Origin: Flavobacteriales bacterium
GTDB lineage: Bacteria > Bacteroidota > Bacteroidia > Flavobacteriales_F > PHOS-HE28
Direction of reading: 5' to 3'
NCBI GenBank assembly: GCA_016713875.1
Contig: JADJOI010000003.1
Coordinates: 1,674,001-1,738,000, forward strand
Length of the DNA stretch: 64,000 nucleotides
The notes below the pieces were generated by a model. That model was not told where the DNA came from. It saw only the letters and a program-made list of their open reading frames with translations, and did no database searches. This document shows, in pieces, positions 1 through 8,338 of this stretch (position 1 is its first letter; every line of letters starts with the position of its first letter). A program made the position numbers and the translations under genes.

Positions 1-23
1 CCCGGCCGAAGCGCCGGGGCTTT
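1..23 (+). terminator. partial intrinsic terminator of a gene left of the window
   Basis: Bases 1-6 (CCCGGC) pair with 13-18 (GCCGGG) and are followed by a T-rich tract (GCTTTGTTTT). The 5' part of the stem may extend beyond the window edge. It most likely ends a plus-strand gene to the left. Confidence 0.5.
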
Positions 24-72
24 GTTTTACGGTCAACGGGTACGAACTTCAACCCATCCAAGCACCCTGACC

Positions 73-474
73 ATGACCACGGCGACCAAAGCACAGACCC
101 ACAAGCACATCGGCGACCTGCACTTCGAGCACCAAGTGTGGCTGAACCGCCTCCGCTTCTATAAGGACGAGATCGGGATCTTCGAGAAGCGTCTCGAGGA
201 GATCGTGTCCCGCAACTCCGCCGGCGAGGTGCTCGCCCAAGTGGAGCATTTCCAGAACCAATACATCCGGGAGCGCGAGGTGATCGACGAGCTCCGGCAC
301 GACATCAAGGAGCACGAGAATTTCCTGGAGAAGGAGAGCAAGGAGCACCCGGTGGCCATCGAACACCGGCTGTATAAGGACCACGCCGGTCTCCGCGATC
401 GGATGGACACCTTCGAAAAGCTCTATCGGGAGCTGAAGGACGAATTCCATCACTGGCTGGCGAAGTGGATGTGA
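73..474 (+). CDS. hypothetical coiled-coil protein
   Basis: Predicted protein of 133 aa, soluble, no signal peptide or membrane segment. It is dominated by charged heptad-like helix (many E, K, R, with L or I at regular spacing), so a coiled coil is likely. I do not recognise the family. I chose ATG at 73 (MTTATKAQTH) over the upstream alternative-codon starts because the charged helical part begins there and the sequence upstream looks like leader. A strong bidirectional terminator hairpin follows at 501-528, so the gene appears monocistronic. Function unknown. Confidence 0.7.
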   Translation: MTTATKAQTHKHIGDLHFEHQVWLNRLRFYKDEIGIFEKRLEEIVSRNSAGEVLAQVEHFQNQYIREREVIDELRHDIKEHENFLEKESKEHPVAIEHRLYKDHAGLRDRMDTFEKLYRELKDEFHHWLAKWM

Positions 475-500
475 TCCCTTCGACGGGCGAGTACGAACGT

Positions 501-528
501 GAACAGGCGGCCTGCGGGCCGCCTGTTC
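501..528. terminator. bidirectional hairpin terminator between convergent genes
   Basis: Perfect 12-bp stem, GAACAGGCGGCC (501-512) with GGCCGCCTGTTC (517-528), loop TGCG. It lies between the convergent genes ending at 474 (+) and 549 (-) and can serve both. Confidence 0.75.
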
Positions 529-548
529 CATTCGGGGCAATGTCCAGC

Positions 549-1145
549 CTACTTTCCGAAAATGTTCTTGTCCATGTACTTCCGAAGCTCTTTGCCCAAT
601 TTGGCATAGGATTCGGCCAGACGGGACCCGGTGTCATAGTCGTACCCGGCGAATTGCGATCCGGGCACGCCCACGACCAGCATGGCCCCAAGCTCATTTC
701 CGCTGGCCTTATCCACCAACCGGATGGTCGCGTTGATGCTGGCCGGCATCTTGCTGATGCCGATGTTATAGCCTGGCTCGGTGAAGTCGGTGTTCACGAC
801 GAACGTGTACTTGGCTTCGGCATTGTCACGTGAGCCGCTCAGCGTACCTCCATCGTTGAACAATTCCTCGAACTTGGGCTCGAAGCGGGCCACTCGGTCG
901 GCGACCCATGAGTTCTTGAAGGTATCTCCCCTTCCAGGTTCCTTCTCGTCATATTCCTTGGCCTTCTTCTCCAGATAATCGGTCTCGGTGTACTTGCCCA
1001 CCATCATCTTGTCATAGGTGAACTGCAGGTTCACGGTCTTTTCCCCTTTCAGGGCATCGAATGAGCCGGAACGCATCTTCATTTTCTGAGCCACGGCCGG
1101 CAGGGCAACGCTGGCTACCAACAACAGAGCGAGGGTCTTCTTCAT
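549..1145 (-). CDS. secreted hypothetical protein
   Basis: Protein of 198 aa starting MKKTLALLLVASVALPAVAQ, a classic Sec signal peptide with a cleavage site near residue 20. The mature part is mixed alpha/beta with many charged residues and no cysteine pair or known motif. I chose ATG at 1145 because the signal peptide begins exactly there; upstream in-frame sequence is unlike coding sequence. It is divergent from the dioxygenase-like gene at 1284 and shares a roughly 140-bp intergenic region with it. Function unknown; a periplasmic or outer-membrane-associated role is inferred only from the signal peptide. Confidence 0.75.
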   Translation of the reverse strand: MKKTLALLLVASVALPAVAQKMKMRSGSFDALKGEKTVNLQFTYDKMMVGKYTETDYLEKKAKEYDEKEPGRGDTFKNSWVADRVARFEPKFEELFNDGGTLSGSRDNAEAKYTFVVNTDFTEPGYNIGISKMPASINATIRLVDKASGNELGAMLVVGVPGSQFAGYDYDTGSRLAESYAKLGKELRKYMDKNIFGK

Positions 1146-1283
1146 GGATCGGGTGCTTTGTGCCGCAAGGTGCGAAGAACATGCCGAACTTCGACCAACC
1201 CGAAGGCCGGACAGCGGACTGACCGTCGTCATGAACGTGACGGTCGGGTCCCGGTAGGTTCGCGGACGAGATCCGCCCGCCTG

Positions 1284-1808
1284 ATGCTCATGCAACCCGG
1301 TGCCCGAAATTTGGCCGGTCTGATCGCCTCCCTGCGCCGGGCTCGTTCACGTGCTGCCTATGAGCGCGTGCTTCGGGCGGCGGACCTCCCCTCGGAGGAA
1401 CTGGCGTCAGCGGCCACATGGAACGCCAGGCATTACACCCGGAACTGCTTATTGCGCACCGAGGCCTTCGAGCTGATGCTGATCTGCTTCGAACCCGGCC
1501 AGAGCACGAGCATCCACGACTACGGTAGCGAGGAAGGCTGGGTGAGGCCTGTTCAGGGAGAGCTGATCGAGGAGCGGTTCAGCGTGGACCGGGACGAGAG
1601 CTTGCTGTGCCTGCACGAACGCCGGATCACCGAGGAAGAGGTGAGCCACCTGCCCAAAGGTGCGAGCATCCACCGGTTCACGAATCCATTGCCGATGCGG
1701 GTGATGAGCCTGAACCTCTACGCGCGACCATTGCGCAGTTGGAACGTCTACGACAAGCGCAACGGGCCCGGTCGGCAACAGACCCTGACCCGGGCCGGTC
1801 GACGGTGA
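1284..1808 (+). CDS. cysteine dioxygenase-like cupin protein
   Basis: The 174-aa protein matches the type I cysteine dioxygenase fold family: WNARHYTRN (residues 46-54), GQSTSIHDY (72-80), QGELIEERF (91-99), ASIHRFTNP (127-135) and SLNLYARPL (142-150). In the animal enzyme three histidines bind iron: the two of the HDH motif and one in a later LHR motif. Here the first (H78) and third (H130) are present but the second position is tyrosine (Y80), and the later LHLY motif reads LNLY. The active-site tyrosine (Y146) is kept. It may oxidise cysteine to cysteine sulfinate or a related thiol, or have altered metal chemistry. Start at 1284 fits the family N-terminus; ATG at 1290 is an alternative. 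Confidence 0.75.
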   Translation: MLMQPGARNLAGLIASLRRARSRAAYERVLRAADLPSEELASAATWNARHYTRNCLLRTEAFELMLICFEPGQSTSIHDYGSEEGWVRPVQGELIEERFSVDRDESLLCLHERRITEEEVSHLPKGASIHRFTNPLPMRVMSLNLYARPLRSWNVYDKRNGPGRQQTLTRAGRR

Positions 1809-1809
1809 C

Positions 1810-3051
1810 ATGGTGCAGGTCCGGGGGCTACATTTCGGCGGTCAACCCCTGCCCATGCATCCGGCCATTGCCGACCACGATGTGGCGCACATCTGCGAAC
1901 TGCTGTTCCGTTCAGCGGCAGAAGGGCTTGTCGTGGTCGCTGGCCAGGGCACCATGCTACTGGTGAACCCGAGGATGGAGGAACTCTTCGGATACCCCCC
2001 CGGCGAGCTCGTCGGCCGGCCCATCGAGCTGCTGGTCCCGGAAGCCGGCCGCAAGGCCCATGTGGCGCACCGGGAACAGTACACGGCCCACCCGGCCAAA
2101 CGGCCCATGGGCATCGGGCTTGATCTGCAAGGCCTGCGCAAGGATGGATCCACCTTTGCCGTGGAGGTGAGCCTCAATCACTTCGAACTGAACGGAGAGC
2201 GGTTCGTCATGGGCCTGCTGACCGACGTCACCAAACGGCGTGTCGCCGAGGCGGAACTGCAGCGGGTGAACGCCGAGCTTGAACAACGGGTGGAACAACG
2301 CACCGCCCAGGTGAAGGCAGCGGAGCGGAACCTGCGCGAGGCCCTCGATAAAGAGAAGGAGCTCAACGCCCTGAAGTCGCGCTTCGTGAGCATGGCCAGC
2401 CATGAGTTCCGCACCCCGCTGAGCACCATCCTGAGCTCGGTGGACCTCATCGGACGCTACAACGATGGCACCCACAAGGCGAACGTTGAACGCCATGTGC
2501 TCAAGGTGCGCAGCAAGGTCCGCGAACTGACGGCGATGCTGAACGACCTGCTGAGCCTGGAGAAGCTTGAACAGGGCCAGGTGCAGTGCGTCGCGGAGGA
2601 CTTCGACCTGGTGGACCTGTGCATCGAACTGCTCGAGGAACTGGGCGACCTGGCCAAGCCCGGGCAGGAGATCCGGTTCGACCATCCCAGTGCGGACAGA
2701 CGCCTCCTCCAGGACCCACGCATGATGGCCAATGTGCTTCGCAACCTGCTCACCAACGCGATGAAGTACTCCCCGGAGGACCGACCGATCATCCTGCGGA
2801 CCTCGATCGAAGGAGACCAGGCCGAGGTGCAGGTCGTCGACCAGGGGATCGGCATCCCCGAGGAGGACCAGCAGCACCTGTTCGAGCGGTTCTTCCGGGC
2901 CGGCAACGCCGTCACCATCCAAGGCACCGGCCTGGGTCTTAACATCGTACGCCGTTATGTGGACCTCATGGGCGGCTCCATCGGGTTCGAAAGCCGCCTG
3001 AACGAAGGCACCACCTTCACCATTCACCTGCCCACCCGGTACAGCCCATGA
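1810..3051 (+). CDS. PAS-domain sensor histidine kinase
   Basis: A 413-aa kinase with no membrane segment: an N-terminal PAS domain (about residues 28-140), a coiled-coil linker (145-188), HisKA with phospho-acceptor H198 in SHEFRTP, and a HATPase_c domain with N-box asparagine N316 (NLLTNAMKY), G1 box DQGIGIP (344-350) and G2 box GTGLGL (372-377). It autophosphorylates in response to a signal read by the cytosolic PAS domain, and its stop codon overlaps the start of the downstream response regulator (3048-3051), so the two form one signalling pair. ATG at 1810 is 1 nt after the previous stop; ATG at 1855 is a reasonable alternative start. The PAS ligand is not evident. Confidence 0.92.
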   Translation: MVQVRGLHFGGQPLPMHPAIADHDVAHICELLFRSAAEGLVVVAGQGTMLLVNPRMEELFGYPPGELVGRPIELLVPEAGRKAHVAHREQYTAHPAKRPMGIGLDLQGLRKDGSTFAVEVSLNHFELNGERFVMGLLTDVTKRRVAEAELQRVNAELEQRVEQRTAQVKAAERNLREALDKEKELNALKSRFVSMASHEFRTPLSTILSSVDLIGRYNDGTHKANVERHVLKVRSKVRELTAMLNDLLSLEKLEQGQVQCVAEDFDLVDLCIELLEELGDLAKPGQEIRFDHPSADRRLLQDPRMMANVLRNLLTNAMKYSPEDRPIILRTSIEGDQAEVQVVDQGIGIPEEDQQHLFERFFRAGNAVTIQGTGLGLNIVRRYVDLMGGSIGFESRLNEGTTFTIHLPTRYSP

Positions 3052-4109
3052 AGACCATCCTGTTGATCGAGGACGATGCGGACGTGCGTGAGAACACTGC
3101 GGAGATCCTGGAACTGGCCAATTACCGTGTGTTGAAGGCCGAGAACGGCCGCCGCGGTGTGGAGATGGCCCGCAAGGAACAGCCGGACCTTGTGCTGTGC
3201 GACATCATGATGCCCGAGCTCGATGGATATGGGGTGCTTCATCTGCTCGGACGCGACCCGGCCACCGCCGAGGTCCCGTTCATCTTCCTGACGGCCAAGG
3301 CCGAGCGCTCCGAGGTGCGCAAGGGCATGGAACTGGGTGCGGATGATTACCTCACCAAGCCCTTCGATGAGAGCGAACTGCTCAACGCCATCGAAGGCCG
3401 ACTGAAGCGCAGCGACCTGTTCCGCAAGGGCTTCGACCACAGCCTGGAAGGCCTGGACCGCTTCATTGACCAGGCACGCGGGGTGGACGCCTTGAGGGAC
3501 ATCAGCCGCGACCGAAAACTGCGCGCGGTACCGAGGAAGGAAGTGCTGTTCTATGAGGGTGACGAGCTGCGGGCCGTGCACTTCGTGCACAAAGGCAAGC
3601 TGCGCACCTACCGAATGAACAAGGACGGCAAGGAGCTGGTGACCGGGTTGTACGGACCGGGCGACTTCATCGGCTACATGGGCGTGCTCGAAGGGGGCCG
3701 CACCGCAGAGACCGCCGAGGCCCTGGAGGACTCCGAGGTCGCCGTCATTCCCCGAGAGGACCTGCTGGCCCTGCTTTACCGCGACCGCGATGTGAGCATC
3801 CGGTTCATCCGACTGCTGACCCGGGACGTGAAGGACAAGGAGGCGCGTCTCCTTGAGATGGCCTATGCCTCCGTGCGGCAGCGGGTGGCGCAGGCCCTGC
3901 TGCGCCTGCATGAACGGTTCGGGCAGGAGAAGGACGCCGGCCTGGGCGTTCGGATCAGCCGGGAGGACCTCGCCTCGATCGTGGGCACGGCCACCGAGTC
4001 GTTGATCCGCACCCTCACCGACCTGAAGCACGACGGCCTGATCGAGAGCACGGGGCGCGATATCCTCCTGCGCGACATCAAGGGGCTGGAGCACCTGGCC
4101 CGGGGTTGA
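3048..4109 (+). CDS. response regulator with Crp/Fnr output (receiver, cNMP-binding fold, HTH)
   Basis: 353 aa. Receiver domain at 1-120 with acidic pair E8/D9/D10, phospho-acceptor D52, T82 and K104 in LTKPF. A cyclic-nucleotide-binding-type jelly roll follows (about 155-245, GDFIGYMGVLEGG) and a Crp-type winged helix at about 270-345 (SREDLASIVGTATESLIRTL). The ATG overlaps the kinase stop (ATGA). Receiver-Crp/Fnr fusions of this kind regulate stress or oxygen/nitrogen-oxide responses in Bacteroidota; here UspA and a membrane protease follow at once, consistent with a stress regulon, but the target genes are inference. No cysteines for an Fe-S cluster are seen in the sensory region. Confidence 0.92.
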   Translation: MKTILLIEDDADVRENTAEILELANYRVLKAENGRRGVEMARKEQPDLVLCDIMMPELDGYGVLHLLGRDPATAEVPFIFLTAKAERSEVRKGMELGADDYLTKPFDESELLNAIEGRLKRSDLFRKGFDHSLEGLDRFIDQARGVDALRDISRDRKLRAVPRKEVLFYEGDELRAVHFVHKGKLRTYRMNKDGKELVTGLYGPGDFIGYMGVLEGGRTAETAEALEDSEVAVIPREDLLALLYRDRDVSIRFIRLLTRDVKDKEARLLEMAYASVRQRVAQALLRLHERFGQEKDAGLGVRISREDLASIVGTATESLIRTLTDLKHDGLIESTGRDILLRDIKGLEHLARG

Positions 4110-4161
4110 GGAAGGTCGCTCGGCCGGAAGCCGTTACTTTGCCCCTGACCAACCGGATCGC

Positions 4162-4362
4162 ATGAACACCAAGAAACTCCTCGGTCTCCTCTGCTGGCTG
4201 CTGGCCTTCGCCATCCCGTTCCGCCCCTCCATCCTCAACACCGACGGTGTGGGCAACACCCTGGGCCTCGTCAGCTTCGTCGCCATGCTCGCCCTGGTCT
4301 TCATCGGGTACTGGCTGGTGGACTCCGCGGGGTCCAAGGCCTCCGAAGGGCACGGTCACTGA
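4162..4362 (+). CDS. small two-helix membrane protein
   Basis: 66 aa with two predicted transmembrane helices (about residues 5-21 and 32-52) and a short charged, histidine-bearing tail (SEGHGH). ATG at 4162 lies 20 nt downstream of a promoter-like TACTTTG. The next gene starts 7 nt after the stop, so co-transcription with the universal stress protein is likely. I do not recognise the family. Confidence 0.65.
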   Translation: MNTKKLLGLLCWLLAFAIPFRPSILNTDGVGNTLGLVSFVAMLALVFIGYWLVDSAGSKASEGHGH

Positions 4363-4369
4363 ACTGCCC

Positions 4370-5191
4370 ATGGCCAGGCTGTTGTTGCCCACGGACCTCA
4401 GCGACAACGCGCTGAACGCCGCCGTGTACGGCATCCGCCTGATGGGTACGGAGCAGGGACACTTCACCCTGCTGCACACCTTCCTCGTCCCCCCCTTCTC
4501 CCCCGCGGCCGACCTTTCCCTCGATGTCGCCACCGTGGAGGCCGCTCAGGAGGGCCTATCACGGTTCACGGCACGCCTGCGCGATGCCGTGCACCTGGGA
4601 GGTGCCTTGGTGGACCAGCGGGTCGAACACGGCGAGCTGCCGAACGTGGTCGATCGACTGGTCGGTGAACTCGGCATCGACCTTGTCGTGATGGGCACCC
4701 AGGGTGCCTCCGGCCTCGAAGAGGCCTTACTGGGCACCAACGCCGCCGATGTCATCCGGCGCTCTCAAGCCCCCGTGCTCGCCGTGCCGGCGCAGGCCGG
4801 GTATCGCGATCCGCGGCGGATCGTGGTGGCTGATGATGGTGGCCCGCTCGGACCAGCCACCGTCGGGCCGCTCCTCAACATCGCCCGGTGGCATCGGGCC
4901 GAGCTCACCATCGTGCGCGGGGTTCCCGAGGGCGTGGATGCGTCCACCCTGCCCGCCTCCCCGCTCGACGATCTGCTGGGTGCCGTGCCCCGGTCGGTGC
5001 ACTACCTGTCCGAGGAGAACCTGGTGACGGCGCTGAACGACCTGGTGGACCAACTGGAGGCCGACCTGCTGGTGCTGACACACCGGCACCGCACGCTGTG
5101 GAGCGACCTCTTCCACCGCAGCACCACGGCACACATGGCCATGCACACCCGGGTGCCCATGCTGGTGCTGGAGCAAGCCCTGAGGTCTTGA
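4370..5191 (+). CDS. universal stress protein, tandem UspA domains
   Basis: 273 aa made of two Usp folds. The first (residues 1-143) ends with the nucleotide-binding signature GTQGASGLEEALLG (about 113-126) plus the typical SQAPVLAVP strand; the second (about 148-273) is degenerate at the ATP-binding loop but keeps the TRVPMLVLE terminal strand. Usp proteins of this type bind ATP and support survival under stress. ATG at 4370 begins MARLLLPTDLSD, the canonical first strand; upstream in-frame sequence overlaps the previous gene. Its stop shares one base with the next start (5191), so it is in an operon with the M50 protease. Confidence 0.9.
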   Translation: MARLLLPTDLSDNALNAAVYGIRLMGTEQGHFTLLHTFLVPPFSPAADLSLDVATVEAAQEGLSRFTARLRDAVHLGGALVDQRVEHGELPNVVDRLVGELGIDLVVMGTQGASGLEEALLGTNAADVIRRSQAPVLAVPAQAGYRDPRRIVVADDGGPLGPATVGPLLNIARWHRAELTIVRGVPEGVDASTLPASPLDDLLGAVPRSVHYLSEENLVTALNDLVDQLEADLLVLTHRHRTLWSDLFHRSTTAHMAMHTRVPMLVLEQALRS

Positions 5192-6315
5192 TGGCCGGCC
5201 CATCCTTGGGCGGCTCCCTGCGCGTCCTCCGGTTCAAGGGGATCGGCGTGCACGTGCACTGGACCTTTCTCCTGCTGGTGGGCTACGTGGCCGTGTCCGC
5301 CGCATCCTCGGGAGGCGACCTCGGCGAGGTGATGGTGCAACTGGGGCAGGTGCTGCTGGTGTTCGTATGCGTGGTGCTGCACGAATACGGTCACGCCCTT
5401 ACGGCCCTGCACTACGGGGTGCGCACGCGCGACATCACCTTGCTGCCCATCGGCGGGGTGGCCAGCTTGGAACGCATGCCCGAAGAGCCCATGCAGGAGT
5501 TCTGGATCACGCTCGCCGGGCCGCTGGTGAACCTGGTGATCGTGGTGCTTGCCGGGGTGCTGCAATGGGCGCTCTTCGGCGGCCTGCACCTGGCGGACCC
5601 GCGCGCAGGAGGCCCGCTGCTCCCGGCCCTGCTGTCGTTTCTGCTCACGGCCAACCTGGGGCTCTTCCTGTTCAACCTCCTCCCGGCGTTCCCCATGGAT
5701 GGCGGGCGGATCCTGCGGGCCCTGTTGGGTCTGCGCCTTTCGCGGGTACAGGCCACCCGCATCGCCTCGGCCATCGGACGCGCGCTGGCGGCGATGCTCG
5801 GCATCGGCGGGCTCTTCTTCGGCGAGCCCATGCTGGCCCTGATCGGCCTCTTCATCTGGTTGGCCGCCGGGGCCGAGGCCCGCATGGTGATGCAGCAGGC
5901 CGCCCTGCGCGGCATCACCGTGGCGCAGGTAATGCGCACCCGGTTCTGGGCGCTCTCCGCAGAGGCCACGGTGGGCAGGGCCGTCGACGAATTGCTCGCC
6001 GGTGGCGATCAGGACCTGGTGGTGCTCAGGGATGGCGAGCTCGCCGGTCTGGTGACCCGCCGGCAACTGATGGAGGCGCTGCGTGCTCGTCGCGAGGAGG
6101 TGCGGCTGCTTGATCTTCCACCGACCGCGGTGCGACCGGTATCCCTTCAACAGCCGGCCCAGGAGGCCCTGCAACAGCTCGCGGCCCTTGGCCTGCCGCT
6201 GGTGCCCGTGGTGGACAACGGATCCGTGATCGGCGTGCTGGAACCCGACAACCTGTCGGAATTCCTCATGGTGCAAGGGGCCCGCAAAGGGGGCGCACCG
6301 GGCCGTCCAGCCTAG
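5191..6315 (+). CDS. site-2 protease family (M50) membrane metalloprotease with CBS domains
   Basis: 374 aa. Zinc-binding HExxH variant in VVLHEYGHALTAL (about residues 63-75) and the second catalytic motif LPAFPMDGGRILRAL (about 165-180), both within predicted membrane helices, followed by a C-terminal CBS pair (about 245-360) that probably binds an adenine nucleotide. Family members cleave transmembrane substrates inside the bilayer. The start overlaps the UspA stop by one base. The minus-strand gene downstream ends in the same CTAG (6312-6315), so the two stop codons interlock. Substrate unknown. Confidence 0.9.
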   Translation: MAGPSLGGSLRVLRFKGIGVHVHWTFLLLVGYVAVSAASSGGDLGEVMVQLGQVLLVFVCVVLHEYGHALTALHYGVRTRDITLLPIGGVASLERMPEEPMQEFWITLAGPLVNLVIVVLAGVLQWALFGGLHLADPRAGGPLLPALLSFLLTANLGLFLFNLLPAFPMDGGRILRALLGLRLSRVQATRIASAIGRALAAMLGIGGLFFGEPMLALIGLFIWLAAGAEARMVMQQAALRGITVAQVMRTRFWALSAEATVGRAVDELLAGGDQDLVVLRDGELAGLVTRRQLMEALRARREEVRLLDLPPTAVRPVSLQQPAQEALQQLAALGLPLVPVVDNGSVIGVLEPDNLSEFLMVQGARKGGAPGRPA

Positions 6316-7256
6316 ACCTTCTTGGGCTTCGGGCGGTAGAGCGTGAACACCCGGCTGATGTTGAACCCGAAGTGGATGTTACCGTCCAGCCAGTCACCCG
6401 TGGTCTCCGTGATGACGCCGCGCTCGAACATGGCCGTGGAGTTGGTGAAATGCAGTTGGAACACGTGGCCACCGGTCTCGATGTCGAAGCCGACGGACAG
6501 GGAGTTCTTGTAGCCCGGGTTCGGATCGTCCAAGCGGTCGGCCTCGACCACTGGGGCACGGGTCTGTCCAGGGAGGACGTAGAAGTACTCCGCGTTCAAG
6601 GCGAGCCGCTTGGTGAGCTTCACGCGACCGGCGGCGCCCATGTTGAGCACATCGTGCGCCTGGTCGGCGGTGGTCACCAGGTTCCGGTGCACCATGCCGG
6701 GCATCAGCTGCAGGCTCAGCGCCTCGCTGAACTTGCGGCCCACGATGAGTTGGAAGGCATAGCCGAGCCGGTGGGTGAAGTAGTCTTCCTGGCCGGGGGC
6801 GTACCACTCCGTCTTCTCCTTCTCCAGCATGTTGGCGCTCATGCCAGCGAACACCGAAAGGGTGATCGGCATGCCGCAACCGCTCTGGCACTGCCGGAGG
6901 ATCTTGTACTTCGCGTAACCGTCGAGGGTCTTCTGGTAGCTGCTGCGGCCGAAGCCCATCATCAGCCGGTCGGTGAGCCCGTACTCCATGCCGATGCGCA
7001 CCGTGGCCTGGTCCAGGCCGAAGAGTTCGCTGATGCCCAGGTTCAGGAAGCCGAACCGATGGCTGATCTTGATGTCCATCGCCCCATGCGCCGTGTTCTC
7101 CAGGCTATGCGCGTTGATCACCCGGGTGGTCTTGAAGCTCGCCGTGGTGAGCTCTTTCTCGGGCTCCTCCTCCCCCAACAGACCGAGGAGGTCGTCCTGG
7201 GCCTGGAGCGGTGCGAGCGTGGTCAGGAAGAAAAGGACGTACAGGGGGAGGCGCAT
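6312..7256 (-). CDS. DUF5777 family outer-membrane beta-barrel protein
   Basis: 314 aa; signal peptide MRLPLYVLFFLTTLAPLQAQ, then DDLLGLLGEEE and a run of alternating strands ending in VFTLYRPKPKKV. The sequence (VINAHSLENTAHGAMDIKISH, split: hallmark HSLE and ISHRFG segments near residues 50-70) is that of the Bacteroidota DUF5777 family, which is usually encoded beside YceI and c-type cytochrome genes, as here. I chose ATG at 7256 for the signal peptide; the longer frame upstream is only an overlap with yceI. A perfect hairpin lies between it and yceI (7286-7314). Confidence 0.82.
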   Translation of the reverse strand: MRLPLYVLFFLTTLAPLQAQDDLLGLLGEEEPEKELTTASFKTTRVINAHSLENTAHGAMDIKISHRFGFLNLGISELFGLDQATVRIGMEYGLTDRLMMGFGRSSYQKTLDGYAKYKILRQCQSGCGMPITLSVFAGMSANMLEKEKTEWYAPGQEDYFTHRLGYAFQLIVGRKFSEALSLQLMPGMVHRNLVTTADQAHDVLNMGAAGRVKLTKRLALNAEYFYVLPGQTRAPVVEADRLDDPNPGYKNSLSVGFDIETGGHVFQLHFTNSTAMFERGVITETTGDWLDGNIHFGFNISRVFTLYRPKPKKV

Positions 7257-7285
7257 GCGTGTGGTGGTTGGTGGGGCTCTCGAAG

Positions 7286-7314
7286 GAACGGCCCCGAGGG
7301 CATCGGGGCCGTTC
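7286..7314. terminator. perfect 12-bp hairpin between yceI and the DUF5777 gene
   Basis: GAACGGCCCCGA (7286-7297) pairs with TCGGGGCCGTTC (7303-7314), loop GGGCA. No long T tract follows on either strand, so it may be a partial terminator, an attenuator or an mRNA-stabilising hairpin inside the minus-strand operon. Confidence 0.55.
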
Positions 7315-7339
7315 TCAGGTCCTTGGGGCGGGGCTGCGG

Positions 7340-7891
7340 TCACATCTTCGTGTGGTCCACCTGGACCGTGATCACGATCTCCTTGGCGATGTTGTCGCGC
7401 ACCATGCCCGGGATGGCGATGTTGTAGTCCTCCGGCTTGATGGAAAAGGTGCTGGTCGCCCGGATGGCCCCGGTGGGCTCCATGCCCATGGTGCCGGTGG
7501 CATTCACGGGTTTGGTCACCCCATGCATCGTCAGGTCGCCTTCCACGGTGACGGCGTGGCTGCCGGGCTTCTTGAGGTCCTCGGCGGTGATGCCGGTGAT
7601 CTTGCCCTTGAAGGTCGCTTTGGGGAACTTGTCGCTCTCCACATAATTCTCGTTGAAGTGCTCCTGCATCAGGGCCTTCTCGAACTCGAAGCCCTTCATC
7701 AGGACGGCCATCTCGATGGCGCCCGTGGTGGCATCGAACACGCTGGTGGCCTTGTGGTTGTGCGCCTCGATCTTCTCCATCGGCGTGTCGCTGTGGAAGG
7801 AGATGTGGCCTGTGCGGGTGGCGTAGCGCTCCTGGGCGGTGGCGGTGATCGCGGCGAAAAGCGCGGCGGTGAACAGCAGGTCGCGGGTCAT
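7340..7891 (-). CDS. YceI family lipid-binding periplasmic protein
   Basis: 183 aa. Signal peptide MTRDLLFTAALFAAITATAQ, then the YceI fold with typical strands: GHISFHSDTPMEKIEAHN, FEFEKALMQEHFNENYVES, FPKATFKGKI and VEGDLTMHGVTKPV (about residues 112-125). YceI proteins are lipocalin-like barrels that bind isoprenoid or other lipids in the periplasm. Start at 7891 is fixed by the signal peptide. It sits in a minus-strand run with an OB-fold protein upstream (32-bp gap) and the DUF5777 barrel downstream, an arrangement common in Bacteroidota. Ligand unknown. Confidence 0.9.
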   Translation of the reverse strand: MTRDLLFTAALFAAITATAQERYATRTGHISFHSDTPMEKIEAHNHKATSVFDATTGAIEMAVLMKGFEFEKALMQEHFNENYVESDKFPKATFKGKITGITAEDLKKPGSHAVTVEGDLTMHGVTKPVNATGTMGMEPTGAIRATSTFSIKPEDYNIAIPGMVRDNIAKEIVITVQVDHTKM

Positions 7892-7923
7892 GGTCAGGGG
7901 TTCTGAAGGGAGGATAGCAAGGG

Positions 7924-8334
7924 TCATTCCACAACGGCACAGCGTTGCAGCACAACGTCCATCAGGAGGCCGGTGGAGATGCCTTTGATGCGGGCCGGCG
8001 CACCGGCGATCAGCGTGGCGGGCACGTCGGCCTGGGCGAACTGGCACACCACCCCGGCGAGGGGGTCGCCGGTCTCCAGCACCACGTCCACCAGGCCGTT
8101 CTCCGGGGACTTCACTTCACGCACCGTTCCGCTCACCAGCAGCACCTTGCCGTTGAAGCGCGTGTTGGCGGCGTTCTCGTCGGCGGTGTAGGCCTGCAGC
8201 AGCGCTGCGGCCTCGATCGTCTCCGTGGCTTCCAGTTCACTGGTGGGCTCGGCGGTGCGGTTGTACTCGCGCCAGGCGTACCAGCCGCCGGCGATCACGG
8301 CCAGCAGGGCGATGAGGATCACGGTCCGTTTCAT
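7924..8334 (-). CDS. tRNA_anti-like (OB-fold) membrane-anchored protein
   Basis: 136 aa: an N-terminal membrane helix (MKRTVILIALLAVIAGGWYAW) and a C-terminal OB-like domain (FNGKVLLVSGTVREV, about 66-80; GAPARIKGISTGLLMDVVL near the end) as in the tRNA_anti-like family. The family name refers to fold only; no RNA-related role is implied. ATG at 8334 lies 5 nt from the stop of the upstream cytochrome-like gene (8339), so the pair is co-transcribed. Role unknown, but the same gene recurs beside YceI in this phylum. Confidence 0.75.
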   Translation of the reverse strand: MKRTVILIALLAVIAGGWYAWREYNRTAEPTSELEATETIEAAALLQAYTADENAANTRFNGKVLLVSGTVREVKSPENGLVDVVLETGDPLAGVVCQFAQADVPATLIAGAPARIKGISTGLLMDVVLQRCAVVE

Positions 8335-8338
8335 GTCA

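Noticed and set aside
7257..7955. N-terminal extension of the DUF5777 gene reading frame
   Set aside because: It overlaps yceI in another frame; the signal peptide at 7256 marks the real start.
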